Positions 16,942 to 24,945 of a stretch of DNA of 64,000 nt are shown here, in pieces. The notes beneath the pieces are model-generated. The model was not told where the DNA came from. It worked only from the letters and a program-made list of their open reading frames with translations, and did no database searches. The stretch is from Saccharopolyspora soli (GTDB taxonomy: Bacteria; Actinomycetota; Actinomycetes; Mycobacteriales; Pseudonocardiaceae). How positions within the stretch are numbered: position 1 is the first letter of the stretch; each line of letters begins with the position of its first letter. The stretch is taken from positions 52,412 to 116,411 of the forward strand of contig NZ_JALBWV010000025.1 of assembly GCF_022678645.1 (NCBI RefSeq), given 5' to 3'. The translations under genes and the position numbers were made by a program.

Positions 16942-17394
16942 CGTGACAGCGGAATCCCGCGCTGTAAATGATCGCCATCCGCCATCTCAACCACTGGGCA
17001 CGGAACCTTCTGTCCGCGGCCGGGACGAGCAGCTTGCCAGCCAGTGCTCCGCTGTTCGGGCCGGTGCTGTTCACGCCGTACGGGATGCGCGGCGAGACGT
17101 CGAGCCAGCGGGTCGCACCGGCCTATGTCAAGTTGTCGGGACAGAACCTCGTCGAACTCGGCATCGAGATCATCCTCGTAGCGACACCACCGCCATCGCG
17201 AATTGCGGCCGACCGTCAGCTGGACTCAGGTGTTGTCCCAGCACCAAGATCGGTGGCGGTTCCTGAATTTCCGCAGTAGTGGTCGAATCCAGTCCACCGG
17301 AGATGACCAAGCGCTCCTCACGCCGAAGTCTGTCCTGCCCAATCGCGGGGCGATCCGGTGCCCACCCGGGGTGGGTCTCTTGGTGCGCACCGTC
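16942..17394. other. stretch with no recognisable gene
   Basis: Apart from the presumed promoter of the third leader peptide (TTGAGA at 16985-16990 and a CAGCG...CGCTG dyad near 16946-16963) I see no convincing coding sequence here. Open frames exist on both strands but have no family resemblance and look like GC-driven shadows. Confidence 0.4.
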
Positions 17395-17660
17395 GGGTTG
17401 CGTTGGTCGACGCGGGTGGTGTCACGGACAGTGCCGACGTACTCCTCGACGAGATCTTCTAAAGCGACGACGCCGACCGGAGTGCGGTTGATGTCGACAT
17501 TGGTGGCGAGGTGGCCGCCTTCGCGGCGCAGGATCGTCATGGCTTCGTCGAGCCGGGCACCGACCGGCACGGTCGGCAGCCGTCGAATGCGAGCAGGAGC
17601 GATCGGGGTCGACGAGCGCGGCGACCGCACGACCCGCTTCCATGGAGAATTTACGCATAA
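17395..17660 (-). pseudogene. remnant of a CNNM/CorC-type transporter CBS domain
   Basis: Minus-strand residues at about 17590-17395 read LPTVPVGARLDEAMTILRR, then GGHLATNVDINRTPVGVVAL and EDLVEEYVGTVRD. This is the second CBS repeat of HlyC/CorC (CNNM) membrane proteins. The upstream part (AGRAVAALVDPDRS near 17640) is in a different frame, and no membrane domain is present. The remnant is therefore truncated and frameshifted. CNNM proteins handle divalent cations, which suits the neighbouring CDF exporter, but this copy cannot be functional as it stands. Confidence 0.55.
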
Positions 17661-17883
17661 GCGGCATTGTTGCCGCCTGGAGGCAGCACACTGCCGTCAC
17701 CCTGCCCGCGCCCGTCCAAACGGTCACGAGACGGCGCGTTTTCCTGCATCGACCCAGGATTCCGCCACTGCTAGGTGCCAACAACCACTTGTCAGTTGCC
17801 TCGTACTCGCAGCTGCAACGTTGTCGCGTGCGCAAGTGAGCACGTATCTTGAGGGTTAGACGACACGAGGCAGGAGTTCCGCT

Positions 17884-18945
17884 ATGAGTCAGCCCTCTAC
17901 GCACGGGCACGGGCACGGGCACGGGCACGGCGCAACGCGGCGATCGGGACTGTGGGCGCAACTCAAGCACGCGGTCACACCGCACAGCCACGACAGCACC
18001 GAGATCGTCGACGATGCGCTCGAAACCAGCCAGCAAGGCATGCGGGCGTTGTGGATTTCCTTCGCCGGTTTGATGGTCACCGCGGTCTTCCAGGTGGTCA
18101 TCGTCAGCTTCACTGGGTCGGTGGCGTTGCTCGGCGACACCCTGCACAACTTCGCGGACGCGTTGACCGCAGTTCCCTTGGCCATCGCGTTCCTGTTGGG
18201 ACGCCGGGCAGCGACCCGCCGGTTCACCTACGGCCTGGGCCGCGCCGAGGACATCGCCGGGCTGATCATCCTGGCGATCATGGCCGCATCGGCGGTGTTC
18301 GCGGGTTGGGAGGCGATCAACCGCCTGATCGAGCCCCGGGAGATGACAAATATCGGCTGGGTGGCCGCCGCTGGCGTGATCGGGTTCGCCGGGAACGAGA
18401 TCGTGGCCCGCTACCGGATCGTCGTGGGCCGCAAGATCGGCTCGGCCGCGCTGGTCGCCGACGGTCTCCACGCGCGCACGGACGGGTTCACCAGCCTGGC
18501 GGTGCTGCTGTCCGCCGGTGGTGCTTGGCTCGGCTGGCAGTGGGCCGACCCGGTGGTCGGTCTGGCGATCACGGTGGCGATCGTGTCCGTGCTGTGGGGA
18601 GCGGCCAAGGAAGTGTTCGCCCGGCTGCTCGACGCGGTTGATCCGGAACTCCTCACCAAGGCCGAGTCCACCCTCGCCGACACCGACGGCGTCTGGGGAG
18701 TCAGCGGGCTCCGGATGCGGTGGGTCGGCCACAACCTGACCGCCGAGGCCGAACTCGACGTCGCCCACGACCTCACGTTGTCCCAGGCCCACAACATCGC
18801 CCACGACGCCGAACACCGCCTCCTCCACGCAGTGCCCCGCCTGTCACGAGCGCTCATCCACGCGCACCCGCGCGGACATCACGGAGATGCCCAGCACGAT
18901 CTCGTTCGCCACCACCAAAATCCAGCCACGACGGCCGCCGGATGA
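17884..18945 (+). CDS. CDF-family divalent cation exporter (CzcD/ZitB-like)
   Basis: Cation diffusion facilitator, 353 residues, exporting Zn2+ or related metal in exchange for protons. The N-terminus is His-rich (HGHGHGHGH at residues 6-14). Six membrane helices follow; helix 2 carries SVALLGDTLHNFADALT and helix 5 SAALVADGLHARTDGFTSL, which supply the HD-HD metal site typical of zinc-selecting members. A C-terminal cytoplasmic domain follows and the tail is again His-rich (HAHPRGHHGDAQHDLVRHHQ). The ATG has AGGAG upstream. Its neighbours are an ArsR sensor and a Zur-like gene, consistent with zinc homeostasis. Confidence 0.94.
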   Translation: MSQPSTHGHGHGHGHGATRRSGLWAQLKHAVTPHSHDSTEIVDDALETSQQGMRALWISFAGLMVTAVFQVVIVSFTGSVALLGDTLHNFADALTAVPLAIAFLLGRRAATRRFTYGLGRAEDIAGLIILAIMAASAVFAGWEAINRLIEPREMTNIGWVAAAGVIGFAGNEIVARYRIVVGRKIGSAALVADGLHARTDGFTSLAVLLSAGGAWLGWQWADPVVGLAITVAIVSVLWGAAKEVFARLLDAVDPELLTKAESTLADTDGVWGVSGLRMRWVGHNLTAEAELDVAHDLTLSQAHNIAHDAEHRLLHAVPRLSRALIHAHPRGHHGDAQHDLVRHHQNPATTAAG

Positions 18946-18963
18946 GCCGCGCGGGTACCGCTC

Positions 18964-19788
18964 CTACACGCGCGGGAAGGGCCACGAGTTGGCGACGCAG
19001 GTCTTTCCATCGGCAACGACACCGTCGGCTCCGATCCGGGCGAGGTAGTCGTTGGAAGTGCTCCAGGTCTGCTGCATCATGATCGGAGCCAGTTCACCTT
19101 CGACGGGGCAACCGATGTGGTCGAAGCCCAAGGCATGCCCGACCTCGTGGTTGACGACGTATTGCTGGTAGGCCGTGATGTTGCCGTCGAAAACGTAGGA
19201 CCCGCGCTCCAAACGGGCGGTGTTGATCACCACGCGCCTCATGTCCCCGCGCCAGCACGAGCCCTCGAAGGGGATGTCGAACCCGCACAGCGATCGAGTG
19301 CTCAGCTGAGATGTCAGGCTCACCCGGATGTCCGCGTCCGCGCTGTTCACCCGACGCAGGGTGTACCGCCCGCTACCCGCCCAACTCTTCGGATGCGCCA
19401 GGACGCTGTCGACCATGCGGCTGAAACTGGCGTCACCACCGGGAAGATCGACCTGCTCTTCGATCTCGATGCTGTAGGTGAACTCCTGCGGGCCGCTGCC
19501 GACGGTTGCCGCAGCGGCTGGAACGACTCGCCAACGGCCAGCACCGCGCTCGACGAAAGGACCTCCCGGTGGTAACTCCGCTGTTTCGCCGGTTCGGGCT
19601 GGGCGCGCCAATGCGTTCGGATTCGGTATCGCTGGTGGCAACCGGTCCGGATCAGCGGCTTCGTCGACACCGCGACCGTGCAGTCGCTGGTCGGTGGCCG
19701 CCTCGGTCGTCGGCGCGGGCATTTGGAGGATGCGCACGACACTGACCCCAGTGATCAGCACCATCGCCGCAGTGGCCAAACCTGCCAT
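18964..19788 (-). CDS. DUF3152 secreted metalloprotease-like protein
   Basis: Actinobacterial zinc-metallopeptidase-like protein of the DUF3152 family. A membrane/signal helix AMAGLATAAMVLITGVSVV lies at the N-terminus, and the zinc motif HEVGHALGFDH (HExxHxxGxxH) near residue 228 marks the active site. The domain starts near VVPAAAATVGSGPQEFTYSIEIE. ATG 19788 is the first good start in this frame. However, a strong GAGGAGG plus GTG at 19958 begins a different frame whose product (ending in REPLVAARRPPAAQ) looks like the authentic cytoplasmic N-terminus. A +1/-1 frameshift near 19800 is therefore likely. It converges with the CDF gene. Confidence 0.82.
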   Translation of the reverse strand: MAGLATAAMVLITGVSVVRILQMPAPTTEAATDQRLHGRGVDEAADPDRLPPAIPNPNALARPARTGETAELPPGGPFVERGAGRWRVVPAAAATVGSGPQEFTYSIEIEEQVDLPGGDASFSRMVDSVLAHPKSWAGSGRYTLRRVNSADADIRVSLTSQLSTRSLCGFDIPFEGSCWRGDMRRVVINTARLERGSYVFDGNITAYQQYVVNHEVGHALGFDHIGCPVEGELAPIMMQQTWSTSNDYLARIGADGVVADGKTCVANSWPFPRV

Positions 19789-20049
19789 CGCGCGAGCAAC
19801 GGACGTCGGCGCGCTGGCGGCGCCTGGGCTGCCGGTGGGCGCCGCGCCGCGACCAGGGGTTCCCGCTTCGAACCGACCCGTCTCCCACCGCCGGACCGTT
19901 CGAAACCTGCCCCCAGGTCGGCGGACGACGCGCTGTCCGACTCCCGTGACGGCGTCACGACACCTCCTCGATTGCCCGCGATGAACGGGCGTTGCTAGTT
20001 TTCCACCGCTCCCCGGGACGCTGATTGCAATGCGGCCGGGGACACGGCA

Positions 20050-20418
20050 ATGTGTGTGCTCATGTATGCAAGCGACGACCAACAGCAGGAAGGGATGTGG
20101 CGAGAGCTGCCTGCCGACGACCACGTCGAGGCCGCCGCGACCGCATTCCGGATGCTGTCGGATCCGACCCGCGTACGTCTGCTGTGGCTGTTGTGCGGAG
20201 CCGAATACGACGTGACGAGCTTGGCCGACCGGATCGGCGTCGCCAGACCTGCGGTGTCCCAGCACTTGGCGAAGCTGCGCCTCGCGGGCCTCGTGTCGCT
20301 TCGGCGAGAGGGCCGACGTGCCGTGTACCGAGCCAAGGGAGGGCACGTGCGCCGCCTGCTGACCGAGACGGTGGAAGCCGCTGATCACCACATCACCGGC
20401 GCCGCCGAACACGACTGA
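20050..20418 (+). CDS. ArsR/SmtB-family metal-sensing repressor
   Basis: Winged-helix repressor of 122 residues (shorter if ATG 20062 or 20095 is used). It contains FRMLSDPTRVRLLWLLCGAE, the recognition helix VARPAVSQHLAKLRLAGLV and the wing RREGRRAVYRAKGGH. The C-terminal helix ends in ADHHITGAAEH, and such D-x-H...H ligands form the alpha-5 zinc/nickel/cobalt site of the CzrA/NmtR group. The three nearby starts cannot be separated with confidence: AGGAAGGG sits directly before 20095. It probably controls metal export, most likely the CDF exporter nearby. Confidence 0.88.
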   Translation: MCVLMYASDDQQQEGMWRELPADDHVEAAATAFRMLSDPTRVRLLWLLCGAEYDVTSLADRIGVARPAVSQHLAKLRLAGLVSLRREGRRAVYRAKGGHVRRLLTETVEAADHHITGAAEHD

Positions 20419-20479
20419 CCGCGCGCCCTGCACCACGAGGAGCCGGGGCGGCTCGCCCGGCAAGAACGAGCCGCCACTG

Positions 20480-20954
20480 TCGATGTCGCTTCGACAGCTC
20501 ACCAGTTCACCGGGACTTCGCCCCAACGAACTCGTCACGCGTCCGGCGGGCACCGTGCGCACGGCGTCGGCGATGTCCGCGCCGTTTACCTTGACGGGCC
20601 GGTCCAGCTTGACCTTGGTGATCTGGACGGTCCAACCGGGCTTTCCTCCACGCGCAGCGAGGAGATCGGATGTTCAGTGGGGAAGGTGAGTTCCAGCTTG
20701 ACGGTGCCGAACGTGGGCGACTCGTTGGGAACTCGGAAGGAGATTCGGCTCGTGTCACCACGCGACACCTCGCTGGGCTCGGTGCTCACGTGCGCGGATG
20801 CCACGCCTGCGGTGACTGCCAGCGCGATCATCGCCACCGAGAACCCGGCTGCGCCGCGCCGGGCAGGTCGTGCGGCCAGGCCAGAACTCCGGTCGCCAAC
20901 TCGGTCACTGCGCACTGCGGCCGCGCCGAGCTCAGTAACTCCGAACCCATCCAC
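20480..20954 (-). pseudogene. broken YcnI-family (DUF1775) exported protein
   Basis: The frame from ATG 20954 has a signal peptide (SVAMIALAVTAGVASAH) and the mature YcnI start HVSTEPSEVSRGDTSRISFR followed by VPNESPTFGTVKLELTFPTE. It breaks after HPISSLRVEE. Another frame continues exactly where expected with PGWTVQITKVKLDRPVKVNG, so one base is lost or gained near 20645. After ADIADAVRTV the similarity ends, and the C-terminal half and membrane anchor are missing. YcnI proteins are copper-associated. This copy is frameshifted and truncated. Confidence 0.65.
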
Positions 20955-21052
20955 TGGCAGTCACCAGTGCTCGCGTCTGCGGGCTGAACAGCGGGACCAC
21001 GACGCGCCCAGCTCCCCTCCAGCGGGGAATGGATCGCACCCGGGAAACTATA

Positions 21053-21067
21053 TGAAAATGGTTTTCG
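21053..21067. promoter_or_regulatory. Zur-type box upstream of Zur-like regulator
   Basis: TGAAAATGGTTTTCG is a near-perfect 15-bp palindrome in an AT-rich patch (TATATGAAAATGG...CCATATAATGG). It resembles the actinobacterial Zur consensus TGAAAATGATTTTCA and the other boxes in this window at 37700, 58141 and 60822. A CATATAAT -10-like sequence overlaps its right side. It lies 46 bases before a 30-bp segment duplicated from the small-protein gene at 60880. Confidence 0.65.
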
Positions 21068-21102
21068 TTACCATATAATGGTCCGGGCTCTCCTACGACG
21101 TT

Positions 21103-21132
21103 TGCGAGGCGCGATGAACGAGGCGTTGAGCC
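21103..21132 (+). repeat. 30-bp partial duplication of the start of the 60880 gene
   Basis: Bases 21103-21132 and 60869-60898 match at 28 of 30 positions. They span the ribosome site, the ATG and codons for MNEALS. Both copies lie a similar distance downstream of a Zur-type box (46 and 43 bases). Downstream of codon 6 the two diverge completely, and the short frame here (MNEALSLTCAASPEL...) has no recognisable continuation. This looks like a truncated or recombined copy of the Zur-regulated promoter and gene start. Confidence 0.6.
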
Positions 21133-21264
21133 TTACCTGCGCGGCGAGCCCTGAGCTCACGAAGCGGCTGAGCGGTGCACCGGAACCGCATCCTCTACAG
21201 CACGCGTTGCGAAGCAGACCCGCCGACGCACGGCACGTAGTGATTGCGGGGACCAGCAGGCACC

Positions 21265-21738
21265 ATGACTTCGCTTCCCGATCGAATCGGCATCCAAACA
21301 CGTCAGCGACGCGATGTGCGCCGAGCTCTCGCGAACGTCCGCGGTTTCGTCAGCGCTCAAACACTGCACCTCACCCTGCGCTCAGCGGGAACCAACATCG
21401 GGCTGGCCACTGTGTACCGGGCACTGCACGCATTCGTCGCCGCGGGACAAGCCGAAACCATCCATGACGCCACCGGCACCCAGCTGTACCGCCTGGCTGC
21501 TGAGGACGGGCGGTCGTACCGCCTCGTGTGCCGTGATTGCCAACGGCGATTACCGATTGCCGTGACGTTCGTCGAGAACTGGGCGACCGCAGTCGCGACC
21601 GCGCACGGCTTCAGCGACGTACATCTCGTCCTGGAGATCGCCGGACGCTGCGCGGCGTGCTCCACCCCACCGCGCAGCCGACGCCAACCACACGGCACCA
21701 GCGGCAAGTGCTGCAAGCGATCGGTATGCCGATGCTGA
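21265..21738 (+). CDS. Zur-like Fur-family regulator lacking canonical sensing ligands
   Basis: Fur-family protein of 157 residues most like actinobacterial Zur. The DNA-binding half is good: RQRRDVRRAL, FVSAQTLHLTLRSAG, IGLATVYRALHAFV. The structural zinc site is intact (CRDC and CAAC). The stretch that is His-rich in Zur (xxHHHHHLVC) reads EDGRSYRLVC here, and the later DVxH is DVHL, so the regulatory zinc ligands appear lost. The C-terminus is oddly Cys-rich (CCKRSVCRC). ATG 21265 has a weak AGCAGG site. A Zur box lies 198 bp upstream. Either a degenerate paralogue or a regulator that no longer needs zinc. Confidence 0.82.
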   Translation: MTSLPDRIGIQTRQRRDVRRALANVRGFVSAQTLHLTLRSAGTNIGLATVYRALHAFVAAGQAETIHDATGTQLYRLAAEDGRSYRLVCRDCQRRLPIAVTFVENWATAVATAHGFSDVHLVLEIAGRCAACSTPPRSRRQPHGTSGKCCKRSVCRC

Positions 21739-21830
21739 TCTCAGTCCAGTACCACAACAACGAGCCACGAATCTGAACTGGTACTTGGTCTGTCCAAAGG
21801 GGATCCGGCAGGTCCCGATCACGATTGCGT

Positions 21831-23240
21831 TCAGGTGATGGGCAGTCCGGTCAGGGCGGCGACAGCTCCGAGTGCGGCGCAAACGGCGAGGACGCGCAGC
21901 ATCGGCCAGCGCAGGGCGAAGACGAGCACGAGGGCGATTGCGGTGATGGCGGCTGCGACGGGGCGGATGCTGGCCAGCTCGGGAACGCTCAGTTGCAGTG
22001 GTCCGAGCTGCCCCAGGTGGGTGCTGGCGAACAGGGTGTGGCCTGCGAAGTAGAGGGCGAGGTTGGCGATCACGCCGACCACGGCGGCGGTGATGCCGGT
22101 CAAGGCTGCCGAGAGAGAGCGGTTGTGCCGAAGGCGTTCGACATGTGGTGCGCCGAGGAGGATGAACAAGAAGCAGGGTACGAAGGTGACCCAGGTCGTC
22201 AACAGCGCTCCCAGCACGGCGGCAACCCAGGGGTTGAGCGAGCCCGGATTGTGGTAGGCGCCGAGGAAAGCCACGAACTGCACCACCATGATCAGCGGGC
22301 CCGGAGTCGTTTCGGCCAATGCGAGGCCGCGAACCATGTCGGAGGCGGACAGCCAGCCGTACACCTCCACAGCGCGCTGCGCGACGAAGGCCAGAACGGC
22401 GTACGCGCCCCCGAAGGTGACCAGAGCGGTACCGGAGAAGAACACCCCTTGCGTGGTGAACACGCTGCCCACCCCGGTGAACGCGGCAACCAGCACGACG
22501 GGCAGGGCCCAGACGGCAAGCCCGACCGCGAGAATCTGCAGGCTGCGGCGGAGTGTGGGTCTCTCGTGGTGCAGCGACTCGTCGGAAATCAGCGGCGCCG
22601 GACCGTCGTCGCCGTTGCCCTCGGCGTGGTGCACCGTGCTCGGCGCGAACCGCGCCAAGATCCAGCCGATCAGTCCGGCGGCGGCGATGACCACGGGGAA
22701 TGGAACACCGAAAACGGCGATGGCCATGAACGCCCCGACAGCAAGACCGACCAGCGCGGGGTGTCCAAGAGCTCGCCGCCCAACCCGTACCACCGCTTGC
22801 GCGACGATGGCCACCACCGCGGGCGCCAGCCCGGCGAAAATCGCGGTGACCGCCGTGGTGTCGCCGAAGGCGACGTAGATCACCGACAGCCCCAACAACG
22901 CGATCACACCTGGCAGCACGAACAGGGTTCCGGCGACCAATCCGCCGCGCAGCCCGTTGAGCAACCATCCGATGTAGATGGCCAACTGCTGCGCCTCGGG
23001 GCCGGGTAACAGCATGCAGTAGTTCAGGGCGTGCAGGAACCGCCGTTGGCCGATCCAGCGCTTCTGGTCGACCAACGTGCGCTGCATGACCGCGATCTGC
23101 CCCGCGGGACCACCGAAGGTTTGCAGCGAAATCGTGAACCAGGTGCGCACGGCCTGCCGAAACGGCACCAGGTCACCGCAGGTTTGGGGCTGCTCCTGCG
23201 TCAGGTCCGAGCTTTGATCATCGGCCGGGGTGGAAGTCAT
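21831..23240 (-). CDS. chrA: chromate ion transporter ChrA (CHR family)
   Basis: Membrane protein of about 469 residues with two homologous halves and ten or more helices, as expected of long-chain CHR transporters that export chromate. Landmarks: FTISLQTFGGPAGQIAVMQR, the NYCMLLPGPEAQQLAIYIGW signature of the first half, and ETTPGPLIMVVQFVAF in the second. ATG 23240 is chosen because AGGAA lies eight bases upstream; the frame is open further but would overlap ChrB. It is preceded by two ChrB half-genes in the same direction, forming a chromate resistance operon. Confidence 0.95.
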   Translation of the reverse strand: MTSTPADDQSSDLTQEQPQTCGDLVPFRQAVRTWFTISLQTFGGPAGQIAVMQRTLVDQKRWIGQRRFLHALNYCMLLPGPEAQQLAIYIGWLLNGLRGGLVAGTLFVLPGVIALLGLSVIYVAFGDTTAVTAIFAGLAPAVVAIVAQAVVRVGRRALGHPALVGLAVGAFMAIAVFGVPFPVVIAAAGLIGWILARFAPSTVHHAEGNGDDGPAPLISDESLHHERPTLRRSLQILAVGLAVWALPVVLVAAFTGVGSVFTTQGVFFSGTALVTFGGAYAVLAFVAQRAVEVYGWLSASDMVRGLALAETTPGPLIMVVQFVAFLGAYHNPGSLNPWVAAVLGALLTTWVTFVPCFLFILLGAPHVERLRHNRSLSAALTGITAAVVGVIANLALYFAGHTLFASTHLGQLGPLQLSVPELASIRPVAAAITAIALVLVFALRWPMLRVLAVCAALGAVAALTGLPIT

Positions 23241-23268
23241 CGACACCATTCCTCGAACGGGGTTGTGG

Positions 23269-23700
23269 TCAGGCGGGTTCGCGGCCGAGCAGGGTGGCAC
23301 GGCGGTAGTACTCGTAGAGCCCGTCGAAGATCGGACCGGTGTGGGTCAGGACCTGTTCGTCGTCGCAGACCATCGACAGGGCGCGCAGTGCCACGTCGAA
23401 GCCGGGGGCTTCCGGTGCGTCGTAGCGTTCGTCGTCGATGTCGGCTTCGTGGATGATCTCGGCGATCCGCCACAGCACGGGGTCGGTGATCTCGTAGCGG
23501 CGAAGGATGGTTTCGAAGCTGCAATCACCCTGGTGGTGCGAGAGTTCGACACCGCGCATGTCGAACGGCGTCGCGTCCTCGGGCACGTCGGCGGGGTCGG
23601 CGACGAAGACGAATTCCGCCTCGGCGTCGATCGTGCGCCGGATCAACCAGGCGCAGGCCGCCCGATCGATGTGGATGTTCGCTCGGGTGGCCCACTTCAT
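23269..23700 (-). CDS. ChrB C-terminal domain protein
   Basis: 143-residue protein equal to the C-terminal domain of ChrB, the chromate-responsive protein. Typical elements: KWATRANIHIDRAACAWLIR at the start, FDMRGVELSHHQGDCSFETI with its conserved His and Cys, and IAEIIHEADIDDERY. It overlaps the ChrB N-terminal gene by four bases (ATGA) and lies 28 bp before chrA. In many bacteria these two domains are one polypeptide; here they are separate, translationally coupled genes. Confidence 0.92.
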   Translation of the reverse strand: MKWATRANIHIDRAACAWLIRRTIDAEAEFVFVADPADVPEDATPFDMRGVELSHHQGDCSFETILRRYEITDPVLWRIAEIIHEADIDDERYDAPEAPGFDVALRALSMVCDDEQVLTHTGPIFDGLYEYYRRATLLGREPA

Positions 23701-24200
23701 CGCGTCTCCTCCGCCACATCGGCCGCGGCCTGGGCCAGCGTCTCGACGGCCTGGCGGGCTTCGTCCCGCTCGCCGGGCGGGAAGTAGTCGCGGCGGGTCA
23801 CGCGGCGCAATTCAGCTCGCAGCCGCCGCGCCGCCGAGGCCCGACCACCGTCGCCGAGCTCCGCCGCTGCACCGGCTTCGTCGATGATCGCCCGGTATTC
23901 CTCCGCCCGAGCCGACGCCATGCTCCTGGCCAACTCCCGCTCTTGAGCCGTGGTAGCGGGCCGGGCGATCCAGATCCCCGCCGTCCCCCCGGCATCAACG
24001 ACCTCGTCCGCGAGCCACTCCAGGTGCTCCCGTGTCCGGGCATCGGCGGGCAACGCCACCACACCATCGGCGAGCTGGGCCACGCCCAAGCGTTTGAGCT
24101 TGCGCCACACCGCGATCCGCGGAGTGGAGGGCTCCCGCGGCATCCGATACGACAACAACACCCACTCCCCCGGCGAGCGCTCAGCACTGTTCAATGACAT
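23697..24200 (-). CDS. ChrB N-terminal domain protein, putative chromate-responsive regulator
   Basis: 167 residues corresponding to the N-terminal domain of ChrB. It contains WVLLSYRMPREPSTPRIAVW, RKLKRLGVAQLADGVVALPA and a charged C-terminal helix ending in RRDYFPPGERDEAR, all typical of the family. It is the first gene of the chrB-chrB-chrA operon. Two direct 13-bp repeats in the 61-bp divergent intergenic region could be its binding sites. ChrB regulation of chromate operons is known elsewhere; direct binding here is inferred. Confidence 0.9.
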   Translation of the reverse strand: MSLNSAERSPGEWVLLSYRMPREPSTPRIAVWRKLKRLGVAQLADGVVALPADARTREHLEWLADEVVDAGGTAGIWIARPATTAQERELARSMASARAEEYRAIIDEAGAAAELGDGGRASAARRLRAELRRVTRRDYFPPGERDEARQAVETLAQAAADVAEETR

Positions 24201-24202
24201 GC

Positions 24203-24232
24203 AACCAGGGTTACATTGAAACCACGGTTACA
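24203..24232. promoter_or_regulatory. paired direct repeats, candidate ChrB operator
   Basis: AACCAGGGTTACA (24203-24215) and AACCACGGTTACA (24220-24232) are direct 13-bp repeats with one mismatch and a 17-bp period, each with internal dyad character (AACC...GGTT). They fill the short gap between the chromate operon (leftward) and the FetAB-like genes (rightward), so they could control both. Confidence 0.5.
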
Positions 24233-24261
24233 ACAAGACATGAGGGGAATGCGACCACCCA

Positions 24262-24945
24262 ATGGAACAGCCGGAGCTGTTCTCCCTGACCAACGTCACC
24301 GTGCGCCGCCGCCACAGCACGGTGCTCAACGAGGTATCCCTGCGGATCACCGCAGGTCGGTGCACCGCCCTACTAGGACCCAGCGGCAGCGGCAAGACGA
24401 CCTTGCTGCGGCTGCTGACCCGGCTCGAAGAACCCGACCGCGGCCACATCACCGTCGACGGCACTCGCCTCGACGACCTGGATGTGCTCGCGCTGCGGCG
24501 TCGCATCCAGTTCATCGCTCAACAGCCCACGCTCCTGACCGACACCGTGCTCGACGAACTCCGGGTCGCGACGCCGCGGATCAGCGAGTCGAGCGCAGCC
24601 GAGGTGCTGGAAAAAGCCGCACTCCCGCCCGAGACGTTCCTGCACCGGTCCACCACAGGACTCTCCGGCGGCGAAGCCCAACGCCTCTGCCTGGCACGGG
24701 GACTCACCCTGCACCCAGATGCGCTCCTGCTCGACGAACCGACCTCCGCCCTGGACGACACGAGCGCAGACGCGATCGCCGCAACCGTGCGGCGATTCAC
24801 CGCAACAGGCGGGAGCGTGGTCCTGGTCAGCCACGACAACAGAATCGTCGACCGCCTAGCGGACGAGGTTTTCATCCTGGACAACGGACACGTGGCCGGT
24901 CCGAGCAGAACAACCGAAATCGAGTTCCCGAGGAGCGAATCATGA
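24262..24945 (+). CDS. ABC exporter ATPase, FetA/YbbL-like
   Basis: 227-residue nucleotide-binding protein with Walker A GPSGSGKTTLLRLLT, Q-loop FIAQQPTLLTD, signature LSGGEAQRL, Walker B ALLLDEPTSALDD and the switch His in VSHD. Size and sequence match YbbL/FetA, the ATPase of the FetAB iron/metal efflux system. The gene ends with an ATGA overlap to the FetB-like permease gene, so the pair forms one transporter. The start ATG 24262 is 61 bp from the divergent chromate operon. Substrate (iron or another metal) is inferred from family. Confidence 0.88.
   Translation: MEQPELFSLTNVTVRRRHSTVLNEVSLRITAGRCTALLGPSGSGKTTLLRLLTRLEEPDRGHITVDGTRLDDLDVLALRRRIQFIAQQPTLLTDTVLDELRVATPRISESSAAEVLEKAALPPETFLHRSTTGLSGGEAQRLCLARGLTLHPDALLLDEPTSALDDTSADAIAATVRRFTATGGSVVLVSHDNRIVDRLADEVFILDNGHVAGPSRTTEIEFPRSES

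Noticed and set aside
16736..17279. Plus-strand frames between the FMN reductase and the CBS remnant
   Set aside because: No motifs, no ribosome site and composition typical of shadow frames; the minus strand holds a convincing leader peptide instead.
17884..17940. Tandem GGGCAC hexamers at the start of the CDF gene as a CRISPR-like or regulatory repeat
   Set aside because: They encode the in-frame His-Gly repeat of the exporter's metal-binding tail.
17422..18828. 468-codon minus-strand frame opposite the CDF exporter
   Set aside because: The plus strand is a clear CDF transporter; only the far end of this frame touches the CBS-domain remnant.
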